This document shows, piece by piece, positions 17,359 to 26,138 of a stretch of 60,316 nucleotides of DNA. Each line of letters begins with the position of its first letter. The first letter of the stretch is position 1. Origin of the DNA: Streptomyces spongiae (lineage in GTDB: Bacteria > Actinomycetota > Actinomycetes > Streptomycetales > Streptomycetaceae); NCBI RefSeq assembly GCF_009377185.1, contig NZ_VJZC01000011.1:1-60316 (forward strand). The letters are read 5' to 3'. The notes beneath the pieces were generated by a model, which worked only from the letters and a program-made list of their open reading frames with translations, searched no databases and was not told the DNA's origin. Position numbers and translations under genes: made by a program.

Positions 17359-18423
17359 ATGGCGCGGGAGCGAAACCTGGGGCCGACAGACAGCGAGCCC
17401 AGCCGTGACGAGATCAGTCAGCGGGTCAACTACCTGTACGACCACGCCGAGTCCACCACCGGGAAGTTCAACGCGACCCGCGCCAGGACCACAAGGCCGG
17501 CCGACCGCATCCCCTCACCGGGCCGGCAGACGCGCCGGGCCTCGGACCCTGGCGCCGGCGCCTTCACCAGCCGGTGGTTCGACGCCACCCGCGCGTTGCT
17601 GGGCCCGACCGTGCCGGCCGTCCTCCCCGCCGACCGGATGCCACCACAACCGACCGCGGCTCCCGCCACGCGACCAGCGGAGAGCCGGCCGGCCGGTCCC
17701 GCGATTCCTCTCAAGCAACTGGACAACCCCGTAACGGAGTTGTCCGCCGCACCCGCGCCTCGGCCTCCCCTCGCCCCGGCGGAGACCACCGCGGGACCAG
17801 CTCTCGCCCTCGAGCCGGCAATGACCCTGGCACCTCCGGTGGCCACCCCAGCGACGCCGACCGTGACCGTGGAGGCGCCGCCCGAGATACCGCAGCTCCT
17901 GCCTCCCCCGCCGACTCAGCCACTCCCCCAGCCGGTGACATCTCCGGAAGCCCCACTGACGACACCGGCCACACTGACGACCGTCAACGCCCCCGTCACC
18001 GAAGGCACATGGGGCGCGGACACGGGCCGAGGGGCCGCACCGAGCCCGCCCGTCTCCGCCGTCGGCGGCAGGGGCCTCACAGCGGTCACCTTCGCCCGGG
18101 CGCAGACCGGCAAGCCATGTGTCTGGGGTGCGACCGGTCCGGGCGCTTACGACTGCTCCAGCCTCACCCGGGCGGCCTGGAGGACCGCGGGCGTCGACCT
18201 CCCGCGCGCCGCAGGGGACCAGGCCCTGGCCGGAACACCGGTGCCGCTCACCAGCCTCCAGCCCGGCGACCTGGTCTTCTACCACGCCGATGCCCGCCAC
18301 GTCGGCCTGTACACCGGTGAGGGGACGGTGATCCACGCGCCCGCCCCTGGAGCCGTCATCCGCGAGGATCTGGTGGTCGCCGCCGGGGAAGGGAACGTCC
18401 ACAGCGCCGTACGGCCCGCGTAG
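17359..18423 (+). CDS. NlpC/P60 (C40) peptidase without signal peptide
   Basis: A 354-residue protein whose last 115 residues are an NlpC/P60 domain: C266 in YDCSSLTRAAW and H314 in DARHVGLYTGEGTVIHAP are the catalytic pair. Such domains cut gamma-D-Glu-diaminopimelate bonds in peptidoglycan stem peptides. Residues 60-235 are a long Pro/Ala/Thr-rich linker. The N-terminus (MARERNLGPTDSEPSRDEIS, then a helix with QRVNYLYDHAESTTGKFNAT) has no hydrophobic segment, so the export route is not obvious; no better in-frame start with a signal exists upstream. GGAGGAG lies 9 bases before ATG 17359. The N-terminal helix resembles that of RipA-type hydrolase coiled coils only loosely. Confidence 0.85.
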   Translation: MARERNLGPTDSEPSRDEISQRVNYLYDHAESTTGKFNATRARTTRPADRIPSPGRQTRRASDPGAGAFTSRWFDATRALLGPTVPAVLPADRMPPQPTAAPATRPAESRPAGPAIPLKQLDNPVTELSAAPAPRPPLAPAETTAGPALALEPAMTLAPPVATPATPTVTVEAPPEIPQLLPPPPTQPLPQPVTSPEAPLTTPATLTTVNAPVTEGTWGADTGRGAAPSPPVSAVGGRGLTAVTFARAQTGKPCVWGATGPGAYDCSSLTRAAWRTAGVDLPRAAGDQALAGTPVPLTSLQPGDLVFYHADARHVGLYTGEGTVIHAPAPGAVIREDLVVAAGEGNVHSAVRPA

Positions 18424-18547
18424 CAGATACGTGAACGTGCGGGAAGACTGAGTGCGCCGGTCCGGGGGCCGAACGCATGCGCTACATTTTGCCTCTCCTT
18501 GACCGCGATCACTCACGATCTCTCACGCCATTGGAGTCGGCAACCCC

Positions 18548-18970
18548 ATGAGCGACATCGTCAACGGACTTGGCCGGGCAGCCGCTTACGGCGGCCTGGG
18601 CCTGGTCCTGCTGGTCCTCGGCATCGTCCTGGTCGACGTGCTGACGCCCGGAAAGCTCGGCCGACAGATCTGGCAGGAGCGCAACCGCAACGCCGCCATG
18701 GTGCTCAGCTCCTCGCTGCTCGGGATCGGTGGCATCGTGTTCACCTCCATCTGGACGACGTACGACGACTTCGGCAAGGGACTGGCTTCGACCGCGGCGT
18801 TCGGGCTGCTGGGGCTGGTGATGATGGCCGTGGCGTTCCTGGTGGTGGACCTGATCACGCCGGGGCGGCTGGGCGCGACGCTGGTCGAGCCAGAGCCTCA
18901 CCCCGCGGTCTGGGTGACGGCGTCCTGCAACCTCGCTGTCTCCGCCGTCATTTCGGCATCCATCGCCTGA
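18548..18970 (+). CDS. DUF350 membrane protein
   Basis: A 140-residue integral membrane protein with four predicted helices in two similar halves: LGLVLLVLGIVLVDVLTPGK and GLLGLVMMAVAFLVVDLITP. This LxDxLTPGxL repeat is the DUF350 signature. Function of the family is unknown. GGAGTCGGCAACCCC precedes ATG 18548. It ends 28 bases from the convergent lacI-type gene; only a 5-base-stem hairpin (18971-18985) lies between. Confidence 0.88.
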   Translation: MSDIVNGLGRAAAYGGLGLVLLVLGIVLVDVLTPGKLGRQIWQERNRNAAMVLSSSLLGIGGIVFTSIWTTYDDFGKGLASTAAFGLLGLVMMAVAFLVVDLITPGRLGATLVEPEPHPAVWVTASCNLAVSAVISASIA

Positions 18971-18998
18971 CGCCGCTTCCCGGCGAACGCATCGTCTT

Positions 18999-20015
18999 CT
19001 ACTGAGGCATCGTCGAGTCGCGGATCGTCAGGCTGCACGGCATGCGGTGCACTCCCGAGGCCGCCCGGCCGCCGATGGCGGCGAACAGATGCTGGGCGGC
19101 CGTGCGGCCGAGGACTTCCAGGTTCATGTCGATCGTGGTCAGCGGGGGCCTTGTCTCGGCCGACAGGACCTCCCAGTTGTCGTATCCGACGACCGCCACG
19201 TCGTCGGGAACCCGGCGGCCCCGCTCTCGGACCGCCTCGACGAACCCCGCGGCGATCTGGTCGCTGCCGCAGAACACTGCGTCGATCTCCGGGTCGCCGG
19301 CGAGCACGATCTCGGCTGCCTGCCGCCCCCAACGCCGCGACCAGGCACCGAAAAGAGCCTGGCCGCCGGCGAGGGTGAGTCCCGCTTCCTCCAGGGCCTC
19401 GATGGTGCCGACCGCCCTGTCCTGGGCGGCGCGGTAGTGGGTGGGACCCGTGATGTGGGCGATGCGACGCCTGCCGACGGTCAGCAGGTGCTGGACGGCG
19501 ATGCGGGCCCCGCCGACGTCGTCGGGCACGAACGAGACGTCCTGCGGGTCGTCGGAGGGCGCGTAGGCGTAGACGACGGGCACGGGCAGATCGAGGCTGA
19601 TGGACGGTCGTGGATCGGTGCTCTCGCCGACCACGATGATCCCGTCGACGCGACGGGCCAGCAGTGTGCGCAGGTAGTGCCGCTCCCGGATGGCGTCCCC
19701 GCGGGCGTCGCAGAGCAGGACGGCCATCTCCCCCGCGCCGAAGGCGTCTTCCGCGCCGAGCAGCACGGGGATGCCGAAACGGCCGACGCTGTCGCTGGTG
19801 AGCAGCCCGACGGTGCGGGTCTGGCCGGAGATCAGGCTCTGGGCGAGCGCGTTCGGCTGATAGCCGAGTTCCTCGGCCGCCCGCAGGACGCGTCGCGAGG
19901 TCTCGGCGCGGACCTGGCTGCGGCCGTTGAGCGCTTTGGACGCGGTCGCGACCGACACTCCGGCGCGCGTGGCCACATCGGTGATCGTGGTCGCCCGTCG
20001 TCGCGGAGAGTCCAT
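18999..20015 (-). CDS. LacI-family repressor of the glycosidase operon
   Basis: A 338-residue LacI/GalR regulator. The N-terminal helix-turn-helix is TTITDVATRAGVSVATASKA, followed by the hinge helix PNALAQSLISGQTRTVGLL and a sugar-binding type-I periplasmic-like domain ending in PLTTIDMNLEVLGRTAAQHL. It is divergent from the secreted glycosidase gene at 20248. Two LacI-type operators lie in the intergenic region: one over its own ribosome-binding region (20022-20033) and one at the glycosidase transcription start (20181-20191). It therefore most likely represses both itself and the glycosidase pair until a breakdown sugar binds; the effector is unknown. Confidence 0.92.
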   Translation of the reverse strand: MDSPRRRATTITDVATRAGVSVATASKALNGRSQVRAETSRRVLRAAEELGYQPNALAQSLISGQTRTVGLLTSDSVGRFGIPVLLGAEDAFGAGEMAVLLCDARGDAIRERHYLRTLLARRVDGIIVVGESTDPRPSISLDLPVPVVYAYAPSDDPQDVSFVPDDVGGARIAVQHLLTVGRRRIAHITGPTHYRAAQDRAVGTIEALEEAGLTLAGGQALFGAWSRRWGRQAAEIVLAGDPEIDAVFCGSDQIAAGFVEAVRERGRRVPDDVAVVGYDNWEVLSAETRPPLTTIDMNLEVLGRTAAQHLFAAIGGRAASGVHRMPCSLTIRDSTMPQ

Positions 20016-20021
20016 CGTGGT

Positions 20022-20033
20022 GAAAACCTTTTC
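20022..20033 (-). promoter_or_regulatory. LacI-type operator in the regulator's own leader
   Basis: GAAAACCTTTTC is a palindrome except at its centre and lies 7-18 bases upstream of the lacI-type start codon, covering the A/G-rich stretch that would serve as its ribosome-binding site. A possible promoter for this gene reads leftwards from TTACCG (20106-20111) and TACGTT (20083-20088), 17 bases apart. Confidence 0.65.
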
Positions 20034-20149
20034 TGCCAGGGGAACACCGTCGTCTCAGGCACTGTCTTCCCTGCTCCGCCTCAACGTAGGCCGGTTGGCC
20101 CCATCCGGTAAGCCCTTGCCGTGCAATGGATGCGCCTCACCGTCGCCCA

Positions 20150-20191
20150 TTGACAGTGCGGGGGTCCGCCTCTACGTTGCGAAAACCTTTC
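20150..20191 (+). promoter_or_regulatory. Promoter with LacI operator for the glycosidases
   Basis: TTGACA (20150-20155) and TACGTT (20173-20178) with a 17-base spacer form a good promoter. GAAAACCTTTC (20181-20191), nearly identical to the operator at 20022, sits on the expected transcription start, the classic place for LacI-type repression. Confidence 0.75.
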
Positions 20192-20247
20192 AGGTCAGCC
20201 TCATGCGCTCACGAATGTCAGGGACACGACATAACAGGGAGCATCCG

Positions 20248-23200
20248 ATGAGAAGACCGCACGTCCTCCTCTTACGACGCCGGCGTACGAGATGCCTCCT
20301 CGTCGCTCTGGTGCTCAGCGCCTGTTCCCTCGTCACCGCGACCCCGGCGGCCGCGGCGCAGACCATCGGGTTCCCCACCTTCAACGGCCCCGCGATCCCG
20401 GCCCCGCCCGCCGCCTACACACCGGGCGACATGATGAAGACCATCTACGACGCGGAGAGTTCGGGGACCGACTTCTGGATGGACCGCCTGCTGGCCCGCT
20501 CCGGCAACGACCCGGCAGGCCCCTGGTTGATGAGCCGCGGGCGGGCGCTCTTCATGAAGGAGCACGACCCCTCCAAGCTCGGCTTCGGCGGCAAGGTCGC
20601 CTACTGGGAGAGCATCAACGACAACAACGCCTACACCGTCGCGATCAGCCCGGGCACCTTCACCGAACAGGTCTCCCAGCGTTGGCAGGCGCCGAGTCAC
20701 TGGAAGAGCGTCCACACAGGCGGCTCCGTCGCGGTCACCCAGACGAAGTTCATCACCGACAACAACGTCGCCGTGACGAACCTGTCCATCAAGAACAACG
20801 GCAGCGCCTCCACCACGCTGCAGTTGCGGGCGACTTCGCCGTACGCCACCACGGGCACCGGCAGCGAGCTGACCGGGCAGGTGAACGCGTACAACAACCT
20901 CACCACCATCCGCCCCCGGCTCACCGGCGACGGTTTCTCCGTATCCAGCGGCGGACTCAACCGGTCGGTGACCGTCGCGGCCGGAGCCACCGTGACCGCC
21001 AAGGTCGTGATGGGCTTCGTCACCGATGAGATCCCCGAGTCCCGCACGGAGTACGACGCGTACGCGGGTCACTCGGCCGCCACCGCCTTCGCCACCCACG
21101 TCAGGGCCTACAACCGGTGGTGGGCGCAGAACGTGCCCTACATCGACGTGCCCGAGCCCGCGATCAAGAAGAGCGTCTACTACCGCTGGTGGCTGATGCG
21201 CTTCAACAACCTCGACGCCGACATCCCCGGGCAGACCTTCCAGTTCCCCACCTCCACCGAGGGCGTCCTCGGCTACAACAACGCGATCGCGCTCACCCAG
21301 CCGATGCACATCGACGACCTCAAGTACCTGCGCAACCCGGCCTACGCGTACGGGGACTGGCTGAGCGTCGGCCAGACCTCCAAGGGCGGCCGCTTCCTCG
21401 ACAATCCGGGTGACCCGGAGAACTGGTCCAACAGCTACACGCAGTACATCGCCGAAGCCGCCTGGAAGAGCTACCAGATCCACGGCGGCCAGCCGGGCAT
21501 CGCCGCCAACCTGGCCCGCTACGCGGAGGGCGACGTCAAGGGCCAGCTCGCGCACTACGACCACGACAACAACAAGCTGATCGAGTACGACTGGGGCGCC
21601 CTGACGGGCAACGATGCCGACGCGGTCTCCTTCCACTGGAAGCCCGGCAACATGGACCGCGCCGAGTCCGCCTACCAGTACAGCGGCGCCCTCGCCGCCG
21701 CGCAGGCCTACGAGGCGATCGGCAACACGGCCAAGGCCACCGAGATGCGCACGCTGGCGACGCAGATCAAGGACGCCATCGTCAACGTGCTGTGGAACCC
21801 GAACCGGCAGTTGTTCGAGCACCGGCTGAAGTCGACCAACGAGTGGGTGCCCTGGAAGGAGATCAACAACTACTACCCCTTCTCGGTCGGAGCCGTCCCC
21901 AACACCGCGACGTACAAGCAGGCCCTGCGGCTGTACGACGATCCGGCCCAGTACCCGGTCTTCCCCTTCTACACGGCCAACCAGGTCGACAAGAAGGCGG
22001 CGGCCGACGCCGGGAACCCGGGCTCCAACAACTTCTCCACCATCAACTCCACCGTCCAGTTCCGGCTCTACTCCTCGGTGCTGCGCAACTACCCCAACTC
22101 CTGGATGAGCGCGACCGACTACAAGAAGCTCCTGTACTGGAACACCTGGGCGCAGTACATCGGCGGCAACACCCAGTGGCCCGACGCCAACGAGTTCTGG
22201 GCCGACTGGAACGGCAGCTCGATCAACTACCGCTCCTGGATCCACCACAACATCCTCGGCAGCAGCAACTGGACCGTCATCGAGGACGTCGCAGGACTGC
22301 GGCCCCGCAATGACGCCAAGGTCGAGCTCTCCCCCATCGACATCGGCTGGAGTCACTTCACGGTCAACAACCTCCGTTACCGGGGCGCCGACCTGAGCAT
22401 CGTGTGGGACGACCCGGCCGACGGCGTGGTGCGCTACCCCGGCGTCCCGGAGGGTTACTCGATCTACGTCAACGGCGCCCGGGCCGCAACCGTCAACTCG
22501 CTCGTACCCTTCACCTGGGACCCGGCCACCGGCGACGTCACCACGAACGGCACGGTCACCCACCACACCGCCGTCGCCGGGCTGAAGGCGCCCCACCAGG
22601 TGGTGCAGGACAGCCCCCAGATGGTCGACATGCTCGCCAAGGCAGGCGTCGACCTGACCGCCGACCTGACCAACCTCGCCTCCGGGGCGACGGTTTCCGC
22701 GTCCCACACCGGATCCGGCAGCGCCGTCTCGGGCGCCGTCGACGGGTACCCCACCAACGAACCGTTCTGGGGCGCCGGATCCTCCGCCAACAGCCAGGAC
22801 TGGTACGAACTCAACTTCGGCACCACCCGCACGCTCAACGAGATGCGCCTGTACTTCAAGGACAGCCGACCGGCCAGTACCACCTACCGGGCTCCGTCCG
22901 CGTACACCGTCCAGTACTACAACGGCAGTTCATGGGTGAACGCCCCCAGCCAGACCAACAGCCCTGCCGCACCTCGCGCCAACTACAACCTGGTGCGGTT
23001 CCCGGACATCAGTGCCCAGCGCGTCAGGGTCCTGGCCACCAACACCTCCGGGGCCAAGACCGGTCTCACCGAGGTCAAGGTGTACAACCGGGGCGGCGCC
23101 CAGCCACCGGCCAACCTGGCGACGTCCGCGACGGCATCTGCGTCGTACACCTCCTCCTGGGAGAGCGTCACCGCCGTCAACGACGGGATCGACCCACCCT

Positions 23201-23538
23201 CGTCCAACGACACCGTGAATCCGCGCTGGGGCACGTGGCCGGAGACCGGGCAGCAGTGGGCCGAGCTGACCTGGCCGTCGGCGAAGACGATCGACAGGGC
23301 CGAGGTGTACTTCTTCGACGACGACCAGGGCATCGACATGCCCGCCTCGTGGAAGCTCCAGTACTGGAACGGCAGCGCCTACGTCGACGTGCCCGGTGCG
23401 AGCGGCTACCCGCTGGCCAAGAACCAGTACAACACCGTCACGTTCGACGCCACGAACACCACACGGCTCCGTGTGCAGCTCACCAGTAACGGCACCAACT
23501 CCGTCGGCCTCCTCGAAGCAAAGGTGTACGGCCCGTGA
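20248..23538 (+). CDS. Secreted (alpha/alpha)6 glycosidase with two F5/8 domains
   Basis: A 1096-residue exported protein. Residues 1-37 form a signal with an Arg-rich start and AAAA near its end; the segment LSAC at 23-26 could also serve as a lipobox. The core (about 40-800) has a beta-sandwich and then a helical barrel with aromatic-rich motifs such as YYRWWLMRFNNLDADIPGQ and WPDANEFWADWNG, resembling MGH1/GH63-like inverting glycosidases. Two discoidin (F5/8 type C) carbohydrate-binding domains follow, starting near 808 (NLASGATVSA) and 956 (NLATSATASA). Substrate is unknown; its coupled GH43 neighbour suggests an arabinose- or xylose-containing plant polysaccharide. AGGGAG precedes ATG 20248. 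It is controlled by the LacI operator at 20181. Confidence 0.8.
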   Translation: MRRPHVLLLRRRRTRCLLVALVLSACSLVTATPAAAAQTIGFPTFNGPAIPAPPAAYTPGDMMKTIYDAESSGTDFWMDRLLARSGNDPAGPWLMSRGRALFMKEHDPSKLGFGGKVAYWESINDNNAYTVAISPGTFTEQVSQRWQAPSHWKSVHTGGSVAVTQTKFITDNNVAVTNLSIKNNGSASTTLQLRATSPYATTGTGSELTGQVNAYNNLTTIRPRLTGDGFSVSSGGLNRSVTVAAGATVTAKVVMGFVTDEIPESRTEYDAYAGHSAATAFATHVRAYNRWWAQNVPYIDVPEPAIKKSVYYRWWLMRFNNLDADIPGQTFQFPTSTEGVLGYNNAIALTQPMHIDDLKYLRNPAYAYGDWLSVGQTSKGGRFLDNPGDPENWSNSYTQYIAEAAWKSYQIHGGQPGIAANLARYAEGDVKGQLAHYDHDNNKLIEYDWGALTGNDADAVSFHWKPGNMDRAESAYQYSGALAAAQAYEAIGNTAKATEMRTLATQIKDAIVNVLWNPNRQLFEHRLKSTNEWVPWKEINNYYPFSVGAVPNTATYKQALRLYDDPAQYPVFPFYTANQVDKKAAADAGNPGSNNFSTINSTVQFRLYSSVLRNYPNSWMSATDYKKLLYWNTWAQYIGGNTQWPDANEFWADWNGSSINYRSWIHHNILGSSNWTVIEDVAGLRPRNDAKVELSPIDIGWSHFTVNNLRYRGADLSIVWDDPADGVVRYPGVPEGYSIYVNGARAATVNSLVPFTWDPATGDVTTNGTVTHHTAVAGLKAPHQVVQDSPQMVDMLAKAGVDLTADLTNLASGATVSASHTGSGSAVSGAVDGYPTNEPFWGAGSSANSQDWYELNFGTTRTLNEMRLYFKDSRPASTTYRAPSAYTVQYYNGSSWVNAPSQTNSPAAPRANYNLVRFPDISAQRVRVLATNTSGAKTGLTEVKVYNRGGAQPPANLATSATASASYTSSWESVTAVNDGIDPPSSNDTVNPRWGTWPETGQQWAELTWPSAKTIDRAEVYFFDDDQGIDMPASWKLQYWNGSAYVDVPGASGYPLAKNQYNTVTFDATNTTRLRVQLTSNGTNSVGLLEAKVYGP

Positions 23539-25031
23539 CCCGTTCCAGATGTCTCTCCGCGCTCCTGGGCGTACTCACCATGGTGGTCGCCTTCCTGGTG
23601 GCGCCTCCACCGGCTGCGGCGGCCGTCACGTTCACCTCGACGGGGGTGAACCAGAACGGCGGCAACTGCCTTGACCTGCCGAACAGTTCGTCGACCAACG
23701 GGACGCAGCTGCGCGCGTTCTCGTGCGGTTCCGGAGCGAACCAGAACCTCGGCTTCACCCCGGTCTCCGGGACGAGCGACACGTACACGGTCACCACCCA
23801 GTCCGGTCAGTGTGTCGACGTCTACGGCGCCTCCACCGCGGACAACGCCGCGATCATCCAGTGGCCCTGCCACGGCGGGACGAACCAGCAGTGGCGGCTC
23901 GCGCCCGTGACGGTCAGCGGCACCGACAAGACCTTCAACCTGGTCTCCGTCAGCTCCGGCAAGTGCGTCACCCCGAGCGGCGGCTCGTCGGCCTCCAACA
24001 CCAACCTGGTGCAACTGCCGTGCGCCACCGCGAACGGCAGGGTCTGGCGGCTGCCCGGCTTCACCGGCGGCGGCACGAGCCCGGGCACCTTCACCAACCC
24101 GCTCTCCCAGCGCGGGCCCGACCCCTGGCTCACGTACCACGACGGGCACTACTACCTCGCCACGACGACCTGGAACTCGACGATCACCATGCGCAAGGCC
24201 AAGACGCTGGCCGGGCTCGCCACGGCCACCGAACAGGTGATCTTCAACCTGACCCGGCCCAACGGGGCGGGCACCATGTGGGCCCCGGAGTTCCACCTGC
24301 TGGACGGTCCCAACGGGAAGCGGTGGTACTTCTACTACACGGCCGGGCGGGAGCCGTACGACCTGGGCACCCAGCGGATCCACGTCCTGGAGAGCGCCGG
24401 CCTCGACCCGATGGGGCCGTACAGCTTCAAGGCCGACCTGCTCGACCCGACCCAGGACAACACCTGGGAGCTGGACCCGGGCATCCTCCAGCTGGACGGC
24501 AAGCTCTACCTCCTCGGCACCTTCTACAACGGCTCGCAGCCGATGTTCATCCGGCCGCTGTCGAACCCTTGGACGGCCAGCGGCACCCGGCGGGTGCTGT
24601 CCACCCCGACCTACAGCTGGGAGACGGTGGGCGGCGCGGTCAACGAGGGCGCCGAAGTGCTCCAGCGGAACGGGAAGACGTTCATCATCTACTCCGCCAG
24701 CCACTGCTCCACGCCCGACTACAAGCTGGGGATGCTCACGTACAACGGCGGCGACCCGCTGAACTCCTCCTCCTGGGTCAAGTCACCGAACCCGGTCTTC
24801 CAGAGGTCCAACGCCAACGGCGTGTACGGGCCCGGCCACAACGGTTTCTTCAAGTCGCCCGACGGGACCGAGGACTGGATGGTCTACCACGCCAACAGCT
24901 CCGCGAGCGGTGGCTGTGACATGAACCGGTCCACCAGGGCGCAGAAGTTCACCTGGAACGCCGACGGCACACCGAACTTCGGCACACCGGTGGCGCTCGG
25001 CGTCCCGCTGACGTCACCGTCCGGGGAGTAG
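23535..25031 (+). CDS. Secreted GH43 glycosidase with ricin-type lectin domain
   Basis: A 498-residue exported enzyme. The signal peptide covers residues 1-33. A ricin-type beta-trefoil (CBM13-like) lies at about 35-175 and shows repeated GxCLDL and QW-type motifs. A five-bladed GH43 domain follows from about 188. Likely catalytic residues are D196 (RGPDPWL, base), D314 (WELDPGIL) and E371 or E374 (NEGAEVL, acid). Most GH43 enzymes remove L-arabinofuranose or D-xylose by inversion. Its GTG start overlaps the stop of the upstream glycosidase by four bases, so translation is coupled and both enzymes are made together under LacI control. A strong terminator follows at 25090. Confidence 0.87.
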   Translation: MTRSRCLSALLGVLTMVVAFLVAPPPAAAAVTFTSTGVNQNGGNCLDLPNSSSTNGTQLRAFSCGSGANQNLGFTPVSGTSDTYTVTTQSGQCVDVYGASTADNAAIIQWPCHGGTNQQWRLAPVTVSGTDKTFNLVSVSSGKCVTPSGGSSASNTNLVQLPCATANGRVWRLPGFTGGGTSPGTFTNPLSQRGPDPWLTYHDGHYYLATTTWNSTITMRKAKTLAGLATATEQVIFNLTRPNGAGTMWAPEFHLLDGPNGKRWYFYYTAGREPYDLGTQRIHVLESAGLDPMGPYSFKADLLDPTQDNTWELDPGILQLDGKLYLLGTFYNGSQPMFIRPLSNPWTASGTRRVLSTPTYSWETVGGAVNEGAEVLQRNGKTFIIYSASHCSTPDYKLGMLTYNGGDPLNSSSWVKSPNPVFQRSNANGVYGPGHNGFFKSPDGTEDWMVYHANSSASGGCDMNRSTRAQKFTWNADGTPNFGTPVALGVPLTSPSGE

Positions 25032-25089
25032 TCCCTTACTGAATCCGGAACCGCGTCCGGTACGGGGTCCGGTACTGAGTCCGACGATC

Positions 25090-25127
25090 ATCGGCGGGGC
25101 ATCGCTGCGATGCCCCGCCGATTTTTG
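25090..25127 (+). terminator. Rho-independent terminator of the glycosidase operon
   Basis: Perfect 15-base arms (25090-25104 and 25108-25122, starting ATCGGCGGGGCATCG) around CTG, followed by TTTTT. This is the clearest U-tract terminator in the window. Confidence 0.93.
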
Positions 25128-25128
25128 A

Positions 25129-25144
25129 TGTGATGCACATCACA
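25129..25144. promoter_or_regulatory. CRP-type palindrome
   Basis: TGTGATGCACATCACA matches the CRP consensus TGTGA-N6-TCACA exactly and is palindromic except for the central CA. It lies 70 bases before the first gene of the C4 sugar-acid cluster. Streptomyces Crp recognises GTG-N6/8-CAC type sites, so carbon-status control is plausible; binding is not shown. Confidence 0.55.
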
Positions 25145-25162
25145 GGCTCCCAAGCTGCATCC

Positions 25163-25183
25163 TCAGGTCATCATATGACCTGA
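25163..25183. promoter_or_regulatory. GntR/FCD-type operator of the C4 acid cluster
   Basis: Nine-base perfect arms TCAGGTCAT and ATGACCTGA flank a central CAT. The core GTCAT-N3-ATGAC is like those upstream of the other FCD-GntR controlled cluster (41638-41683). It lies 30 bases before the dehydrogenase gene and is the best candidate site for the GntR regulator encoded at 31390. Confidence 0.7.
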
Positions 25184-25213
25184 TCTCCCCGACGGCAGAG
25201 CAGCAGGACAAGG

Positions 25214-26137
25214 ATGGGCATGAACGACCAGGGCAGGACCGCACGGCCGCGTGTGGGTGTGGTGGGACTAGGAGCCATGGGTCTCGGCATGGCCCGCAGC
25301 CTGCGGAACGCGGGCTACGACGTCGGGGTCCACGACCTGCGGCCGGAGGTGGCCGCCGACTTCGCGCGTTCCGGCGGGACGGCGTTCGCCTCCTGCGGTG
25401 AGCTGGCGGCCGCGGTGGACGTCCTGGTCGGCGTGGTGGTGAACGCGGCGCAGGTCGAGTCCGTGCTGTTCGGCGCCGACGGTGCGGCCGACCGGCTCCG
25501 TCCGGGCGCCGTCTTCGTGATGTGCTCCACGGTCGACCCCCACTGGTCCACCGCATGCGAAGGACGCCTGGCCGAGAAGGACGTGCTCTACCTGGACGCC
25601 CCGATCTCCGGTGGCGCCGCGCGGGCCGCGACCGGTGAGCTCACCATGATGACGTCGGGCTCCGCCGAGGCGTACGCCGTCGCCGACCCGGTGCTCGAAG
25701 CGATGAGCAGCACCGTCTACCGCCTGGGAGACCGCGCGGGACTCGGCTCGAAGGTCAAGATCGTGAACCAGCTGCTGGCGGGTGTACACATCGCCGCGGC
25801 CGCCGAGGCGATGGCCCTCGGCATCAGGGCCGGTGTTCCCGCCGAGGCGCTCTACGAGGTCATCACGCACAGCGCCGGGAACTCCTGGATGTTCGAGAAC
25901 CGCATGGCTCACGTACTCGCCGGTGACTACACCCCCCTCTCCGCGGTCGACATCTTCGTCAAGGACCTCGGTCTCGTGCTGGACTCCGCCAGGCCCGAGC
26001 GGTTCCCCCTCCCCCTCGCCGCCACCGCGCACCAGATGTTCCTCCAGGCGTCGGCGTCCGGGCTGGGGGCCGAGGACGACAGCGCGGTCATCAAGATCTT
26101 CCCGGGGATCGACCTGCCCAAGCCGGTGGAGGCCTGA
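25214..26137 (+). CDS. ltnD: L-threonate-type 2-dehydrogenase (LtnD-like)
   Basis: A 307-residue beta-hydroxyacid dehydrogenase. The N-terminal Rossmann fold begins VGVVGLGAMGLGMARSL, the substrate motif is LDAPISGGAARAATGELTMM, and the catalytic lysine lies in GLGSKVKIVNQLLAG. Within the tetronate pathway described for L-threonate and D-threonate, this member oxidises the C4 acid at C2 to 2-oxo-tetronate. Its place directly before the DUF1537 kinase and aldolase genes supports that role over generic 3-hydroxyisobutyrate dehydrogenase. The stereospecificity (L- or D-threonate) cannot be told from sequence alone. It is the first gene of the cluster and has AGGACAAGG before ATG 25214. Confidence 0.85.
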   Translation: MGMNDQGRTARPRVGVVGLGAMGLGMARSLRNAGYDVGVHDLRPEVAADFARSGGTAFASCGELAAAVDVLVGVVVNAAQVESVLFGADGAADRLRPGAVFVMCSTVDPHWSTACEGRLAEKDVLYLDAPISGGAARAATGELTMMTSGSAEAYAVADPVLEAMSSTVYRLGDRAGLGSKVKIVNQLLAGVHIAAAAEAMALGIRAGVPAEALYEVITHSAGNSWMFENRMAHVLAGDYTPLSAVDIFVKDLGLVLDSARPERFPLPLAATAHQMFLQASASGLGAEDDSAVIKIFPGIDLPKPVEA

Positions 26138-26138
26138 C

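Noticed and set aside
18971..18985. Hairpin between the DUF350 and lacI-type genes
   Set aside because: The stem is only five base pairs; too weak to call a terminator.
20272..22707. An 811-codon frame on the minus strand
   Set aside because: It is the antisense shadow of the large secreted glycosidase, Val/Gly/Arg-rich without any motif.
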